Translations under genes and position numbers: made by a program
The notes under the pieces: generated by a model
Seen by the model: the letters and a program-made list of their open reading frames with translations, nothing else
Databases searched by the model: none
Told to the model about the DNA's origin: nothing
Shown here: positions 18,410 to 28,009 of the stretch, in pieces
Numbering within the stretch: position 1 is the stretch's first letter
Layout: every line of letters starts with the position of its first letter
Source of the DNA: Flavobacteriaceae bacterium
Lineage (GTDB): Bacteria > Bacteroidota > Bacteroidia > Flavobacteriales > Flavobacteriaceae
Assembly: GCA_009886265.1 (NCBI GenBank)
Contig: QXZR01000108.1
Coordinates: forward strand, 1 to 34,649
Length of the DNA: 34,649 nt
Direction of reading: 5' to 3'

Positions 18410-19105
18410 ATGATGTTAGAATATTATTTAATCATTGCCTTGTTTGCAGGTGCTAGTATGTGGGTTCAATACAAGCTGAAGTCAACTTTTAAGAAGTACG
18501 GGAAAGTACAGTTAAGCAATCAAATGTCGGGTAGAGAAATAGCCGAAAAAATGTTGGCTGACCACGGTATTCGCAATGTGAAAGTTACAGCTGTCCGAGG
18601 TAAGCTAACAGATCACTACAACCCTAAAACCAGGACTGTAAATTTAAGCGAGAACGTTTATCACCAAGCAAATGCTGCTGCTGCTGCTGTGGCTGCCCAC
18701 GAATGTGGTCATGCCGTACAGCACGCCCAAAGCTATGAGTGGTTGCAGTTTCGTTCGCTTTTGGTTCCTGTGGTAAGCGTGGCTTCACGCATGTCCATGT
18801 ATATTATTTTTGTCGGGTTTATGTTTGGGATCAGCTCGGCAATGGGCTACAACCTAGCTGTTGCAGGTGTGGTACTGTTTGGATTAGGCACTTTGTTTAG
18901 TTTTATCACATTGCCTGTTGAGTATGATGCGAGTAAGCGTGCACTGGCTTGGTTACAACGCAAAAACATGGTCAACCAACGAGAATTTGCGATGTCAAAA
19001 GATGCCTTAAACTGGGCGGCAAGAACTTATGTTGTCGCTGCAATAGGTTCACTAGCAACACTCGTTTATTTTGCACTTAGCGTGGCAACAGGGTCTAGGC
19101 GCTAA
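18410..19105 (+). CDS. Membrane zinc metallopeptidase (YugP-like)
   Basis: AAAAVAAHECGHAVQHAQSYEWLQFRSLLVPVVS (HExxH-like HECGH); N-terminal TM. Confidence 0.88.
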   Translation: MMLEYYLIIALFAGASMWVQYKLKSTFKKYGKVQLSNQMSGREIAEKMLADHGIRNVKVTAVRGKLTDHYNPKTRTVNLSENVYHQANAAAAAVAAHECGHAVQHAQSYEWLQFRSLLVPVVSVASRMSMYIIFVGFMFGISSAMGYNLAVAGVVLFGLGTLFSFITLPVEYDASKRALAWLQRKNMVNQREFAMSKDALNWAARTYVVAAIGSLATLVYFALSVATGSRR

Positions 19106-19572
19106 ATACTGATTTGTCGATCGATTTGTTGGTGTAAAGAGATGAAGGTTTCGGTTCTTGAAACCCCCTCAATAGATTGAATCTTATGGTTGAGTAGCTG
19201 CATCAAGTGTTCGTTGTTTTTACACAAAATTTTAATCAAAATACTCCAGTTGCCCGTGGTATAGTGGCACTCTACAACTTCTGTAATTTTCTTTAATTGC
19301 GCGACGGCTTCAGGATTTCGCATGGCTTTGTCCAAGTATACGCCAATGTAGGCGGTTGTGGAATAGCCAAGAGATGCAGGATTTAGTTTCAAATAACTAC
19401 CGGTAATTAGATTGGCATCTTCAAGTTTTTTGAGCCGTTGGTGTACGGCTGAACCAGATAGGTCGAGTTGTCGCGCTATTTCTTGTACGGGTGTTCTTGC
19501 GTTTTCCATCAACACACGTAATATGGCTTTGTCTATGCCGTCTAACGAAACTTGTTTGTCTTCTTTTTTCAA
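19102..19572 (-). CDS. Lrp/AsnC family transcriptional regulator (apparent TTG start)
   Basis: LDGIDKAILRVLMENARTPVQEIARQLDLSGSAVHQRLKKLEDANLITGSYLKLNPASLGYS. Confidence 0.93.
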   Translation of the reverse strand: MKKEDKQVSLDGIDKAILRVLMENARTPVQEIARQLDLSGSAVHQRLKKLEDANLITGSYLKLNPASLGYSTTAYIGVYLDKAMRNPEAVAQLKKITEVVECHYTTGNWSILIKILCKNNEHLMQLLNHKIQSIEGVSRTETFISLHQQIDRQISI

Positions 19573-19625
19573 TACCTTTATGTTGAGACTATAAAACTAA
19601 TAAACTATTTTAGAAGAAAATAAAG

Positions 19626-20012
19626 ATGAAGCATAAACAGTTGCAAATATGGGGGGTGCTTTTTTGTGGAAGCGCCGTTATCTTAGGTGCTTTTGGGGCA
19701 CATTTATTGTCGAATCTGTTGTCTGTAGACGCCCTTCAATCCTTTGAGGTAGGGGTGCGTTATCAATTTTTTCATGGGATGGCATTGCTTTTTTTAAGCC
19801 TAACAACTAGTCCACAAAAGTTTATCAACAGAACCGCGCTACTCTTTATAACTGGAACCCTGTTATTTTCTATATCTATTTATCTCTTGTCTTTGTCAAC
19901 CATGTATGGCGATACAGGGCTACCAGCTATTTTGGGTCCAGTAACCCCAATAGGTGGTTTAATGCTTATTCTAGGATGGGTGAATTTGCTTGTTGGGTAT
20001 ATACGCGCCTAA
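19626..20012 (+). CDS. DUF423 family membrane protein
   Basis: LFCGSAVILGAFGAHLL...FEVGVRYQFFHGMALLFLSL...PVTPIGGLMLILGWVNLLVG. Confidence 0.9.
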   Translation: MKHKQLQIWGVLFCGSAVILGAFGAHLLSNLLSVDALQSFEVGVRYQFFHGMALLFLSLTTSPQKFINRTALLFITGTLLFSISIYLLSLSTMYGDTGLPAILGPVTPIGGLMLILGWVNLLVGYIRA

Positions 20013-20013
20013 A

Positions 20014-20799
20014 CTAGCGTTTGTTGGCTTTTGCGATATAATCGTCCAAGGCTTTGGTCATGGATGGATTTTCTGGTGTGGGCGCCAAGATGTCTATGCG
20101 TAAATTCTTGTCTAAAGCCGCTTTTTTTGTCGAGGTCCCAAATACTGCAATTCGGGTGTCTTTCTGATCAAAATCTGCAAAATTATGAAACAATGATTCT
20201 ATGCCAGAAGGGCTGAAAAACACCAAAATGTCGTAATAAACGTTCCGTAAATCAGACAAATCACTGATGACTGTTTTATAAAAAACGCCTTTTGTCCAGT
20301 TGATGCCTGTGGCGTCAAGCTTTTCAGGAACACTCGCCTTTAGCCTATCGGAGCAAGGAAGGAGAAAAGATTCATCTTTATATTTAACGACTTCTTTTAA
20401 TAACTCTTCTAGTGTACGCTTTCCCACATAGATTTTGCGTTTGCGATACACCACATATTTCTGCAGGTAGTACGCAACCGCTTCAGATTGACAAAAATAA
20501 CGCATGGTACTAGGCACCGTATAGCGCAATTCTTCAGCCAAACGAAAGAAGTGGTCAACAGCATTGCGACTCGTAAAAATAATCGCACTGAATTTTGTGA
20601 TATCAATTTTTTGCAAACGAACTTCTCTTGAAGACACACCTTCAACGTGAATAAAGGGTCTAAAGTCTATGGTAACCTTTCGCTTATCAATAAGCTGGTT
20701 ATAAGGAGAATTTTCAATTGACGGTGCGGGTTGTGAAACCAAGATGGTTTTCACTTTTGCCGGTTTTGTCAAAATTTCAGTATTTGTAATGCTAGCCAT
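20014..20799 (-). CDS. hemD: Uroporphyrinogen-III synthase
   Basis: KTILVSQPAPSIENSPYNQL...ITKFSAIIFTSRNAVDHFFRLAEE...DILVFFSPSGIESLFHNF...IAVFGTSTKKAA. Confidence 0.88.
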   Translation of the reverse strand: MASITNTEILTKPAKVKTILVSQPAPSIENSPYNQLIDKRKVTIDFRPFIHVEGVSSREVRLQKIDITKFSAIIFTSRNAVDHFFRLAEELRYTVPSTMRYFCQSEAVAYYLQKYVVYRKRKIYVGKRTLEELLKEVVKYKDESFLLPCSDRLKASVPEKLDATGINWTKGVFYKTVISDLSDLRNVYYDILVFFSPSGIESLFHNFADFDQKDTRIAVFGTSTKKAALDKNLRIDILAPTPENPSMTKALDDYIAKANKR

Positions 20800-21410
20800 A
20801 TAGGGGCAATTTCAGAGGCGCAAATATACAAAATAATATAGACCGGCATAGCATTGAGTTGTCTAAAATATAGTTTGAGCGTATTGAGATGTATGGCCAA
20901 CATTGCAATTGCGTAGCTTGAGGCAAAAAGAATGGATATTATTTTGCCAAAACCAATGAAAGCCAAGCCGAATAGTAAACAGCCAAATAAGAATGTTATT
21001 TTTTCTTTGTTTAACGTGCGGATGTAAAATAGCCTAAGGAGTGCTTCTTGTTTATTGAAAAACGACATGAAACCACTTTCAAGAAATGTCCTCAATATCC
21101 AAAAAATCATGAAACCACCAGCGTAATACAATACTTCACCATCAAAACTTGCTATGTAAAAGCTCTTGTTTTGAAAAATGCTTAGAACAAGGCCAAACAC
21201 CAAGCTTCTTAAGACAAAAGTCAATATTGAAAAAGCACGATATACCTTGAAGGTCTTATTAAACTCTTCAGTATGTCCAACCCCAATCCAAAAACGCATC
21301 AACGACTTTAGGCGCCAGGGATTAACAAGTTTTAGTGCGGCAAGTAGCGTCAAGGTCAAAATCAAATAAAGCCCAAAATAGTGGTCGCCAAGTTCTCGCA
21401 GTTCATACAT
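20769..21410 (-). CDS. DUF4271 membrane protein
   Basis: Multi-TM; position overlapping hemD; YYFAGG-like FDGEVLYYAGGFMIFWILRTFLESGFMSFFNKQEALLRLFYIRTLNKEKITFLFG. Confidence 0.75.
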   Translation of the reverse strand: MYELRELGDHYFGLYLILTLTLLAALKLVNPWRLKSLMRFWIGVGHTEEFNKTFKVYRAFSILTFVLRSLVFGLVLSIFQNKSFYIASFDGEVLYYAGGFMIFWILRTFLESGFMSFFNKQEALLRLFYIRTLNKEKITFLFGCLLFGLAFIGFGKIISILFASSYAIAMLAIHLNTLKLYFRQLNAMPVYIILYICASEIAPIWLALQILKF

Positions 21411-21414
21411 GCCA

Positions 21415-21422
21415 CAAAAGTA
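21415..21422 (-). promoter_or_regulatory. -7 box TACTTTTG ending 4 nt before the DUF4271 ATG
   Basis: Plus-strand CAAAAGTA 21415-21422; ATG first base at 21410. Confidence 0.5.
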
Positions 21423-21473
21423 TCTAAATTTTTAAGGGTTATCCACTTATTTAAATGCGTATTTTAGCTGTGT

Positions 21474-22199
21474 ATGAACGCAACAGTTGTAGTCATCCCT
21501 ACCTTTAATGAGGCAGCGAATATTCAAGGCATCTTACGTGCCGTTGTGGATTTGCCTGCAGCCTTTGATGTGTTGGTTGTTGATGACAATTCACCAGATG
21601 GGACAGCTGATTTGGTTCGTGAATTAAGGGCAACATTTCCCCAACTTCATTTAGAAGTGCGACAAAATAAAGATGGCCTTGGACCAGCCTATATCCACGC
21701 ATTTAAGTGGGCGATGGACAAAGGCTATACCTATCTTTTTGAGATGGATGCAGACTTTTCCCACCCGCCCAAAGCACTCGTACCCATGCTGGCACTACTT
21801 GAAGAAGACAAGGCAGATGTTGTCGTGGGTTCGAGATATAAAAAAGGAATCCGTGTTCGCAAATGGCCCTTAGGGAGAATTATACTTTCCCTTGGCGCAT
21901 CGCTATATGTCAGAATTATTACGGGTCTGCCCGTTGCTGACCCTACGGCTGGATTTGTAGGTTATAAAACCAAAGCGCTTTCTGCACTGAATTTGGATGA
22001 TATCCGATTTAAAGGATATGCCTTTCAAATTGCACTTAAGTTTTGGTTGTGGAAAAAGAACTTTCGAATTGTCGAATTCCCCATTACTTTTAGCGACAGA
22101 ACAGCAGGGGATTCAAAAATGAATACTTCAATCATTAATGAGGCTATTTTTGGTATTATTGGTATGAAATGGCGTAGTGTATTTAATAAACAAGCATGA
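21474..22199 (+). CDS. Polyprenol monophosphomannose synthase-like GT2 glycosyltransferase
   Basis: VVIPTFNEAANIQGILRAVVDLPAAFDVLVVDDNSPDGTADLVREL...FEMDADFSHPPKALVPML...VVGSRYKKG. Confidence 0.93.
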   Translation: MNATVVVIPTFNEAANIQGILRAVVDLPAAFDVLVVDDNSPDGTADLVRELRATFPQLHLEVRQNKDGLGPAYIHAFKWAMDKGYTYLFEMDADFSHPPKALVPMLALLEEDKADVVVGSRYKKGIRVRKWPLGRIILSLGASLYVRIITGLPVADPTAGFVGYKTKALSALNLDDIRFKGYAFQIALKFWLWKKNFRIVEFPITFSDRTAGDSKMNTSIINEAIFGIIGMKWRSVFNKQA

Positions 22200-23533
22200 G
22201 TAAAATATTAATTAAGGGAGCAAAGGTGGTGAACGAGGGGCAAACAGCCTTGCTTGACGTGCTTATTGAGGGGGAGCGCATTGCTGCTATCTCGGCCAAT
22301 ATGACCGTAACACCAGATGTGGAAGTAATAGATGCATCAGGGAAATTTTTGCTTCCAGGTTGCATAGACGATCAAGTTCATTTTCGCGAGCCAGGACTTA
22401 CGCACAAGGCAACCATTGGCACGGAATCAAAGGCTTGTTTGGCTGGAGGGATTACCTCTTTTCTAGAGATGCCCAACACCAATCCACAAACCACCACCGC
22501 ACAGGCGTATAATGATAAGCTTGACGTGGCTGCCCAAACCTCTTGGGTTAATTATGGCTTCTTGTTTGGTGGTACCAATGACAATCTTGAGGAAATAAAG
22601 GCAATTGATCCAAAAACGACACCTGGGCTAAAGTTGTTTTTAGGCTCTTCGACCGGAAATATGCTGGTAGATGACCCCAACACACTGAAAGAAATATTTT
22701 CAGCATTTCGACTTCCCATTGCTGTGCACTGTGAGGATGAACAAACCATAAGGGCTAACCTTGCTGAATATGTCAAAAAATTTGGGGATGATATCCCCAT
22801 TGAATATCATCCAGATATTCGCTCTGCGGAGGCTTGTTATTTATCTTCTTCAAAAGCCATAGCATTGGCTAAAGAAACAGGCGCACGTTTACACGTATTC
22901 CATTTGTCTACGGCAAGAGAAACGGCATTATTCCAAAACGATGTGCCCCTAGCCGAAAAACAAATTACGTCTGAAGTGTGTATTCATCATTTGTGGTTTT
23001 CTGATGAAGACTATACAAAAAAGGGCACCCATATTAAGTGGAACCCTGCAGTAAAATCTGCTGTAGATAGAGCGGGTCTTTGGGAAGCACTCAACGATGA
23101 TCGTATCGATATTATTGCTACCGACCACGCACCGCATACTTTGGAAGAAAAAAATCAGGTTTACACTAAAGCACCATCAGGCGGGCCAATGGTACAGCAT
23201 GCGCTAGCTGTAATGCTCGAATGTGTAAATCAAGGTAAGATCAGCCTTGAGAAAGTAGTAGAGAAAATGTGTCATAACCCTGCCATTTTATTTTCTATTA
23301 AAGAGCGCGGCTACATAAGAGCCGGTTACTACGCTGATTTGGTTCTTGTTGATGCCAATCAAGCGCATACCATTACACGGGATAGTCTTTTATACAAATG
23401 TGGTTGGTCTCCTTTGGAGGGGACAACATTACGTGGAGCTGTAACCCATACTTTTCTAAATGGAGCGCTTATGTATGAAAACGGAAATATAAAAGAATCC
23501 AATCACGCCAAACCTTTAAGCTTTACGAGATGA
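22196..23533 (+). CDS. Dihydroorotase
   Basis: LLPGCIDDQVHFREPGLTHKATIGTESKACLAGGITSFLEMPNTNPQTTT...HVFHLSTARE...IDIIATDHAPHTLEEK. Confidence 0.93.
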   Translation: MSKILIKGAKVVNEGQTALLDVLIEGERIAAISANMTVTPDVEVIDASGKFLLPGCIDDQVHFREPGLTHKATIGTESKACLAGGITSFLEMPNTNPQTTTAQAYNDKLDVAAQTSWVNYGFLFGGTNDNLEEIKAIDPKTTPGLKLFLGSSTGNMLVDDPNTLKEIFSAFRLPIAVHCEDEQTIRANLAEYVKKFGDDIPIEYHPDIRSAEACYLSSSKAIALAKETGARLHVFHLSTARETALFQNDVPLAEKQITSEVCIHHLWFSDEDYTKKGTHIKWNPAVKSAVDRAGLWEALNDDRIDIIATDHAPHTLEEKNQVYTKAPSGGPMVQHALAVMLECVNQGKISLEKVVEKMCHNPAILFSIKERGYIRAGYYADLVLVDANQAHTITRDSLLYKCGWSPLEGTTLRGAVTHTFLNGALMYENGNIKESNHAKPLSFTR

Positions 23534-23880
23534 GAACTTTTTTTGTATTAGGTGTCTTTCTGCTGTTAGCTGCTTGTGCGCAAGACAGGATTGCCAAACC
23601 CGAACCCTTGATGAGTGAAGAACAACTCATCAATTTTCACATTGATTTGGCCTTAATAAATGCAGCTATTGGATATAACGAAACCCACTATGTACCCTTG
23701 GACTCACTTTATAAGTTTCACGGTATAGATAGCCTTACTTTTGTGAAAAACAATACGTATTACGCCTCAAAATCAAAGCAGTATACGCGCATTTTCGAGA
23801 CGGTTGAATCACGTTTAAAAGCGATGGAAGAGCGCGATACATTAGGGTTGCCTCAACGATTAATTGACAATAAATTGTAA
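23530..23880 (+). CDS. DUF4296 lipoprotein
   Basis: MRTFFVLGVFLLLAACAQD lipobox; MSEEQLINFHIDLALINAAIGYN...LDSLYKFHGIDSLTFVKNNTYYASKSKQYTRIFE. Confidence 0.85.
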   Translation: MRTFFVLGVFLLLAACAQDRIAKPEPLMSEEQLINFHIDLALINAAIGYNETHYVPLDSLYKFHGIDSLTFVKNNTYYASKSKQYTRIFETVESRLKAMEERDTLGLPQRLIDNKL

Positions 23881-23910
23881 CCCTATCTTTCGGGTTCGTT
23901 AACATAGGTT

Positions 23911-23918
23911 TATATTTG
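23911..23918 (+). promoter_or_regulatory. -7 box TATATTTG for tyrS
   Basis: Exact TAnnTTTG 14 nt upstream of the tyrS ATG. Confidence 0.55.
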
Positions 23919-23932
23919 CTAAAAATAAGTAC

Positions 23933-25234
23933 ATGGCATCATTTGTAGAAGAACTTACTTGGCGCGGAATGGTGCATGACATCATGCCAGAAACCGACGC
24001 AACCCTTGCTAAGGGAATGACGTCTGGATATATTGGGTTTGACCCAACTGCAGACTCGCTTCACATTGGCAGCTTGGTTCAAATCATGATTTTGATGCAT
24101 TTTCAACGTTACGGCCATAAACCCTACGCACTTGTGGGTGGCGCAACTGGTATGATTGGTGATCCATCTGGGAAATCTGCCGAGCGAAACTTGCTGGACA
24201 ACAAAACACTTGAGCAAAACTGCAACGGTATTGAAAAACAATTATCAAAATTTTTAGATTTTGACAGCAAAAAGCCTAACGGTGCCGTGATGGTCAACAA
24301 CCTAGATTGGATGGCTTCATTTAAACTTATTGATTTTGCCCGCGATATTGGCAAACACCTTACGGTGAATTATATGATGGCAAAAGACTCTGTGAAAAAG
24401 CGCCTTGGCGCAGAAGCCAAAGAAGGCATGTCTTTTACAGAGTTTACCTATCAACTTATTCAAGGGTATGATTTTCTTCATTTGTATGAGCACCACAATT
24501 GTTTGCTTCAAATGGGTGGAAGCGACCAATGGGGAAATATTACTACAGGAACCGAACTTGTTAGACGCAAACTTTCTGGCAAAGCCTATGCGCTAACCTG
24601 TCCGCTTATTACAAAATCTGATGGCACTAAATTTGGAAAAACAGAAGGAGGTAATGTTTGGCTAGATCCAGAAAAAACATCGCCATATAAGTTTTATCAA
24701 TATTGGCTGAATGCTTCCGATGAAGATGCTGAAAAGTATGTCAAGATTTTTACTTTTCTAACTAAAGATGAAATAGACACACTAATAGCTGCACACCGTG
24801 AAATGCCACACCAAAGACAGCTTCAGCGAAAACTGGCTCAAGAGGTTACTGCCATGGTTCATTCGGCTGAGGATGTAGTACGTGTAGAGCAAGCTGCTCA
24901 AATTTTATTTGGTAAGGCGACAACAGATTCCCTGAAAGCATTAGACGCACAAACGCTGTTGGATATTTTTGAAGGGGTTCCTCAAGCAGAAGTAACAGCT
25001 GAAAAATTAGCAGCCGACGGACTTTCCATAACAGATGCATTAGCAGCTGAGACTGGCTTTCTAAAATCCAATGGAGAAGCCCGCAGGGCACTAAAAGAAA
25101 ACTCGATTTCTGTAAATAAAGAAAAGGTAACAGAGGCAAAACACATCACCTCCTCTGACCTTATTTGTGGTAATTATGTGTTGCTACAACGCGGTAAGAA
25201 AAATTATTTTTTACTTGTTGTTAAGTCGTCATAA
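23933..25234 (+). CDS. tyrS: Tyrosyl-tRNA synthetase
   Basis: [56 protein letters not shown] ... [20 protein letters not shown] ... [18 protein letters not shown]. Confidence 0.98.
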   Translation: MASFVEELTWRGMVHDIMPETDATLAKGMTSGYIGFDPTADSLHIGSLVQIMILMHFQRYGHKPYALVGGATGMIGDPSGKSAERNLLDNKTLEQNCNGIEKQLSKFLDFDSKKPNGAVMVNNLDWMASFKLIDFARDIGKHLTVNYMMAKDSVKKRLGAEAKEGMSFTEFTYQLIQGYDFLHLYEHHNCLLQMGGSDQWGNITTGTELVRRKLSGKAYALTCPLITKSDGTKFGKTEGGNVWLDPEKTSPYKFYQYWLNASDEDAEKYVKIFTFLTKDEIDTLIAAHREMPHQRQLQRKLAQEVTAMVHSAEDVVRVEQAAQILFGKATTDSLKALDAQTLLDIFEGVPQAEVTAEKLAADGLSITDALAAETGFLKSNGEARRALKENSISVNKEKVTEAKHITSSDLICGNYVLLQRGKKNYFLLVVKSS

Positions 25235-26156
25235 GCGAGCAACCTCTAACATCTGAGGCATCAAATCTGCCCAACACTTCAAAAGTGCCATCAGCATGGC
25301 ATTTCCCTAGGTCTTGCGTGGCTAAAAACGCACAAGAATCTTTATTAGATAAGTCAATAATATTAATGCCTCCCGAACCTGTTTTAGATATTTTGTTTGG
25401 CTCGTGCACATCCCGTATCAGTACTTGCATAATTGATGCTGGGCGAAACAACCCCTTTCCTTTAGAATAGGCTTGCGATAGCATTTCAGTCATGCCATAT
25501 TCACTGTGGATGTTGGAAACTCCAAAACCTTTTTGAAGCAATTCGTGTAACGCTTCACGCACGAGCTCCTTCCTTCTTCCTTTCATGCCACCCGTCTCCA
25601 TTATAGTGGTATGCTGAAGCTGCATTGGGTGCTGTTCGCAAAAATCCAGCAGCGCAAAACTCACGCCAATCAGAAGAGTTGGTTTTTGTTGTGCATCTAA
25701 AGATTTTAAGGCCTTATGAAGCGCTTCAAATTGATTGAGGTAGAATCCACTGAACTCCTTTTTTGCCTTCCCGATTAAGTCACGACACATATACAACAAA
25801 GAAGCATTGGGCCTTTCAATATACCCCGGGAGTAGTGCTAGAATGTGATAATCTTCCGGTTGGCCATAAAATTGTGCAAAGCCTTTTCGAAAACTATCTT
25901 CGTATTGCGCTAACGATGCTACGTGGTGTTTGCTTGTAACCCCACCTGTACCCGAACTTTCAAATACAAATGCGTCATCTTTTTTACAACTTACACGGTG
26001 TGTTTTAAAAAAAGTGATGGGTAAAAAGGGAATCTGAAGCGTGCTTTTTACATCGGATGGACTCACATTGGTCAGGTCACAAAAAGAGCGATATACAGGG
26101 TTGTGCTCAAACTGATAAGCAAATAACGCCAAGGCTTCTTTTTCAAACAGATTCAT
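25221..26156 (-). CDS. LuxE-like acyl-protein synthetase / ANL-type adenylation domain protein
   Basis: [17 protein letters not shown]...[49 protein letters not shown]...[14 protein letters not shown] at 26156. Confidence 0.85.
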   Translation of the reverse strand: MNLFEKEALALFAYQFEHNPVYRSFCDLTNVSPSDVKSTLQIPFLPITFFKTHRVSCKKDDAFVFESSGTGGVTSKHHVASLAQYEDSFRKGFAQFYGQPEDYHILALLPGYIERPNASLLYMCRDLIGKAKKEFSGFYLNQFEALHKALKSLDAQQKPTLLIGVSFALLDFCEQHPMQLQHTTIMETGGMKGRRKELVREALHELLQKGFGVSNIHSEYGMTEMLSQAYSKGKGLFRPASIMQVLIRDVHEPNKISKTGSGGINIIDLSNKDSCAFLATQDLGKCHADGTFEVLGRFDASDVRGCSLMTT

Positions 26157-26162
26157 AATGGT

Positions 26163-26170
26163 CAAATGTA
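26163..26170 (-). promoter_or_regulatory. -7 box TACATTTG ending 6 nt before the LuxE-like ATG
   Basis: Plus-strand CAAATGTA 26163-26170. Confidence 0.5.
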
Positions 26171-26216
26171 TTGATGATTTTTTAAATCCTTAATCACTTC
26201 GAGCACTATAATTTTT

Positions 26217-26224
26217 TATATTTG
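26217..26224 (+). promoter_or_regulatory. -7 box TATATTTG for the two-component operon
   Basis: Exact TAnnTTTG 17 nt upstream of the response regulator ATG. Confidence 0.55.
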
Positions 26225-26241
26225 AGCAGAACGACTGAGGC

Positions 26242-26922
26242 ATGAAAAAAAAGGATACACGTATTTTATTGGTTGATGACGAGCCAGACATCTTAGAGAT
26301 ATTAGATTATAATATATCGAGTGAAGGTTATCAGGTTAAAAGGGCAAAAAATGGTGTAGAGGCCTTGGCGAAAGCCAGCGAATGGAAGCCTCATTTGGTG
26401 TTACTCGACGTGATGATGCCTGAAATGGATGGCATTGAAACCTGCGAACAACTACGTAAAAATCCCAATCTCTCTGAATTGGTCATTGTTTTTTTAACGG
26501 CGCGAAGTGAAGACTATTCCCAGGTGGCAGGTCTTGAGGCAGGTGCAGATGACTATATAACAAAACCGATTAAGCCAAAAGTGCTTTTGAGTAAAATCAA
26601 AGCAATCCTACGTCGATTCAAGGGGAACAATTCAAAGAATTATTTTGAAGTTGGCGACCTAGTGGTAAACAGAGAAGAATATATGGTAACCTATAAGGGC
26701 CAAGAACTCAATTTACCTCGCAAGGAGTTTGAACTGTTGTCGTTACTTGCATCTAAACCTCAGAAAGTATTTGAACGCGGAGAAATTTTAGATAGGGTAT
26801 GGGGCAATGAGGTTGTTGTCGGAGGTAGAACCATTGATGTGCACATTCGTAAACTACGTGAAAAAATAGGGGATAAACACTTCAAAACGATTAAAGGAGT
26901 AGGTTACAAATACGTGGATTAG
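26242..26922 (+). CDS. OmpR/PhoB-family response regulator
   Basis: ILLVDDEPDILEILDYNISSEGYQVKRAKNGVEAL...VLLDVMMPEMDG...DYITKPIKPKVLLSKIKAILRR; C-terminal winged helix VVVGGRTIDVHIRKLREKIG. Confidence 0.96.
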   Translation: MKKKDTRILLVDDEPDILEILDYNISSEGYQVKRAKNGVEALAKASEWKPHLVLLDVMMPEMDGIETCEQLRKNPNLSELVIVFLTARSEDYSQVAGLEAGADDYITKPIKPKVLLSKIKAILRRFKGNNSKNYFEVGDLVVNREEYMVTYKGQELNLPRKEFELLSLLASKPQKVFERGEILDRVWGNEVVVGGRTIDVHIRKLREKIGDKHFKTIKGVGYKYVD

Positions 26923-26923
26923 C

Positions 26924-28000
26924 ATGGCTAAAAGACCGTTAAAATCCTATCGATTTTCACTGATTTCATCGTTGTTAATAACGGCTCTTATCCTGCTGGT
27001 GACTGTAGGCTTTTCAGTCGTTTTTACCGAAATTTTTCTTTTTAGCACTACCAAAATACTTGCGCTTTTAAGCTGTGGTTTTGTCATTTTCATTTCCGTA
27101 TTTTTAGTACTCAACTATAGGATTGAAAAATTCATGTACAAGGAAATAAAACAGCTATATCAGGATTTAGAGCCTGAGTTTAGAGGGGAACTGAACGACA
27201 TTCTTATTACGGACAATATGGACTCGCTGCTCGAAAATGTTAAAGAATTGGCGCTCAGGCGAAGTGTAGAATTGGACAGCCTAAAAGACCAAGCATCTTT
27301 CCGCCGTGAATTCTTGGGAAATGTTGCACATGAACTTAAAACGCCATTATTTACAGTCCAGGGTTATATACTCACGCTTTTGGATGGCGCACTTAAAGAT
27401 GCCTCAGTTAATAAAAAGTACTTGGAACGTGCCAATAAGGGGGTAGAGCGACTTACATATATTGTAAAAGATTTGGATTTACTGACCAAGTTAGAAAAAG
27501 AGGACACCCAACTTGAAATGGAAGAATTTGACATCCTCGAATTAATCCAAAGCGTATTTGAATTGCTTGAAATGGAAGCTTCAAAATCCAATATCGAACT
27601 TGAGTTTGACCAGAAATACGAAAAAGCCATAACGGTATATGCCGATAGAGAGCGGGTGCAACAAGTTTTGACAAACCTTATCATGAATTCCATTAAGTAC
27701 GGCAAAAAGAAAGGTACTACAGAAGTAAGCGTTCAGCCTATTTTTGAGAATAAAATTATTGTCAGAGTGCGTGACAACGGAGAGGGCATTGAAGAGGAGC
27801 ATTTGCCACGCTTATTCGAGCGTTTCTACCGTGTCGATAAAAGTGGTAATCGCCGCAGGGGTGGATCTGGTTTGGGCTTGGCGATTGTTAAGCACATTAT
27901 CGAAGCGCATAAAGAACAGATTTTTGTTGAAAGCCAACCAGAAATTGGCTCTGAATTTTCATTTACTTTAGAGAAGTCAGAACTGATAGAGGCCCTCTAA
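26924..28000 (+). CDS. PhoR-like sensor histidine kinase
   Basis: Two TMs; FLGNVAHELKTPLFTVQGYILTLLDGAL; NLIMNSIKYGKKKG; VRDNGEGIEEEHLPRLFERFYRVDKSGNRRRGGSGLGLAIVKHIIEAH. Confidence 0.96.
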   Translation: MAKRPLKSYRFSLISSLLITALILLVTVGFSVVFTEIFLFSTTKILALLSCGFVIFISVFLVLNYRIEKFMYKEIKQLYQDLEPEFRGELNDILITDNMDSLLENVKELALRRSVELDSLKDQASFRREFLGNVAHELKTPLFTVQGYILTLLDGALKDASVNKKYLERANKGVERLTYIVKDLDLLTKLEKEDTQLEMEEFDILELIQSVFELLEMEASKSNIELEFDQKYEKAITVYADRERVQQVLTNLIMNSIKYGKKKGTTEVSVQPIFENKIIVRVRDNGEGIEEEHLPRLFERFYRVDKSGNRRRGGSGLGLAIVKHIIEAHKEQIFVESQPEIGSEFSFTLEKSELIEAL

Positions 28001-28009
28001 AAACATATT

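Noticed and set aside
27364-27705. Ser-rich minus-strand ORF inside the sensor kinase gene
   Set aside because: Ser/Phe-rich shadow of an acidic coiled-coil coding region.
26242-28000. Two-component system as a novel signalling module
   Set aside because: Both proteins have standard PhoB/PhoR-like architecture common in Bacteroidota.
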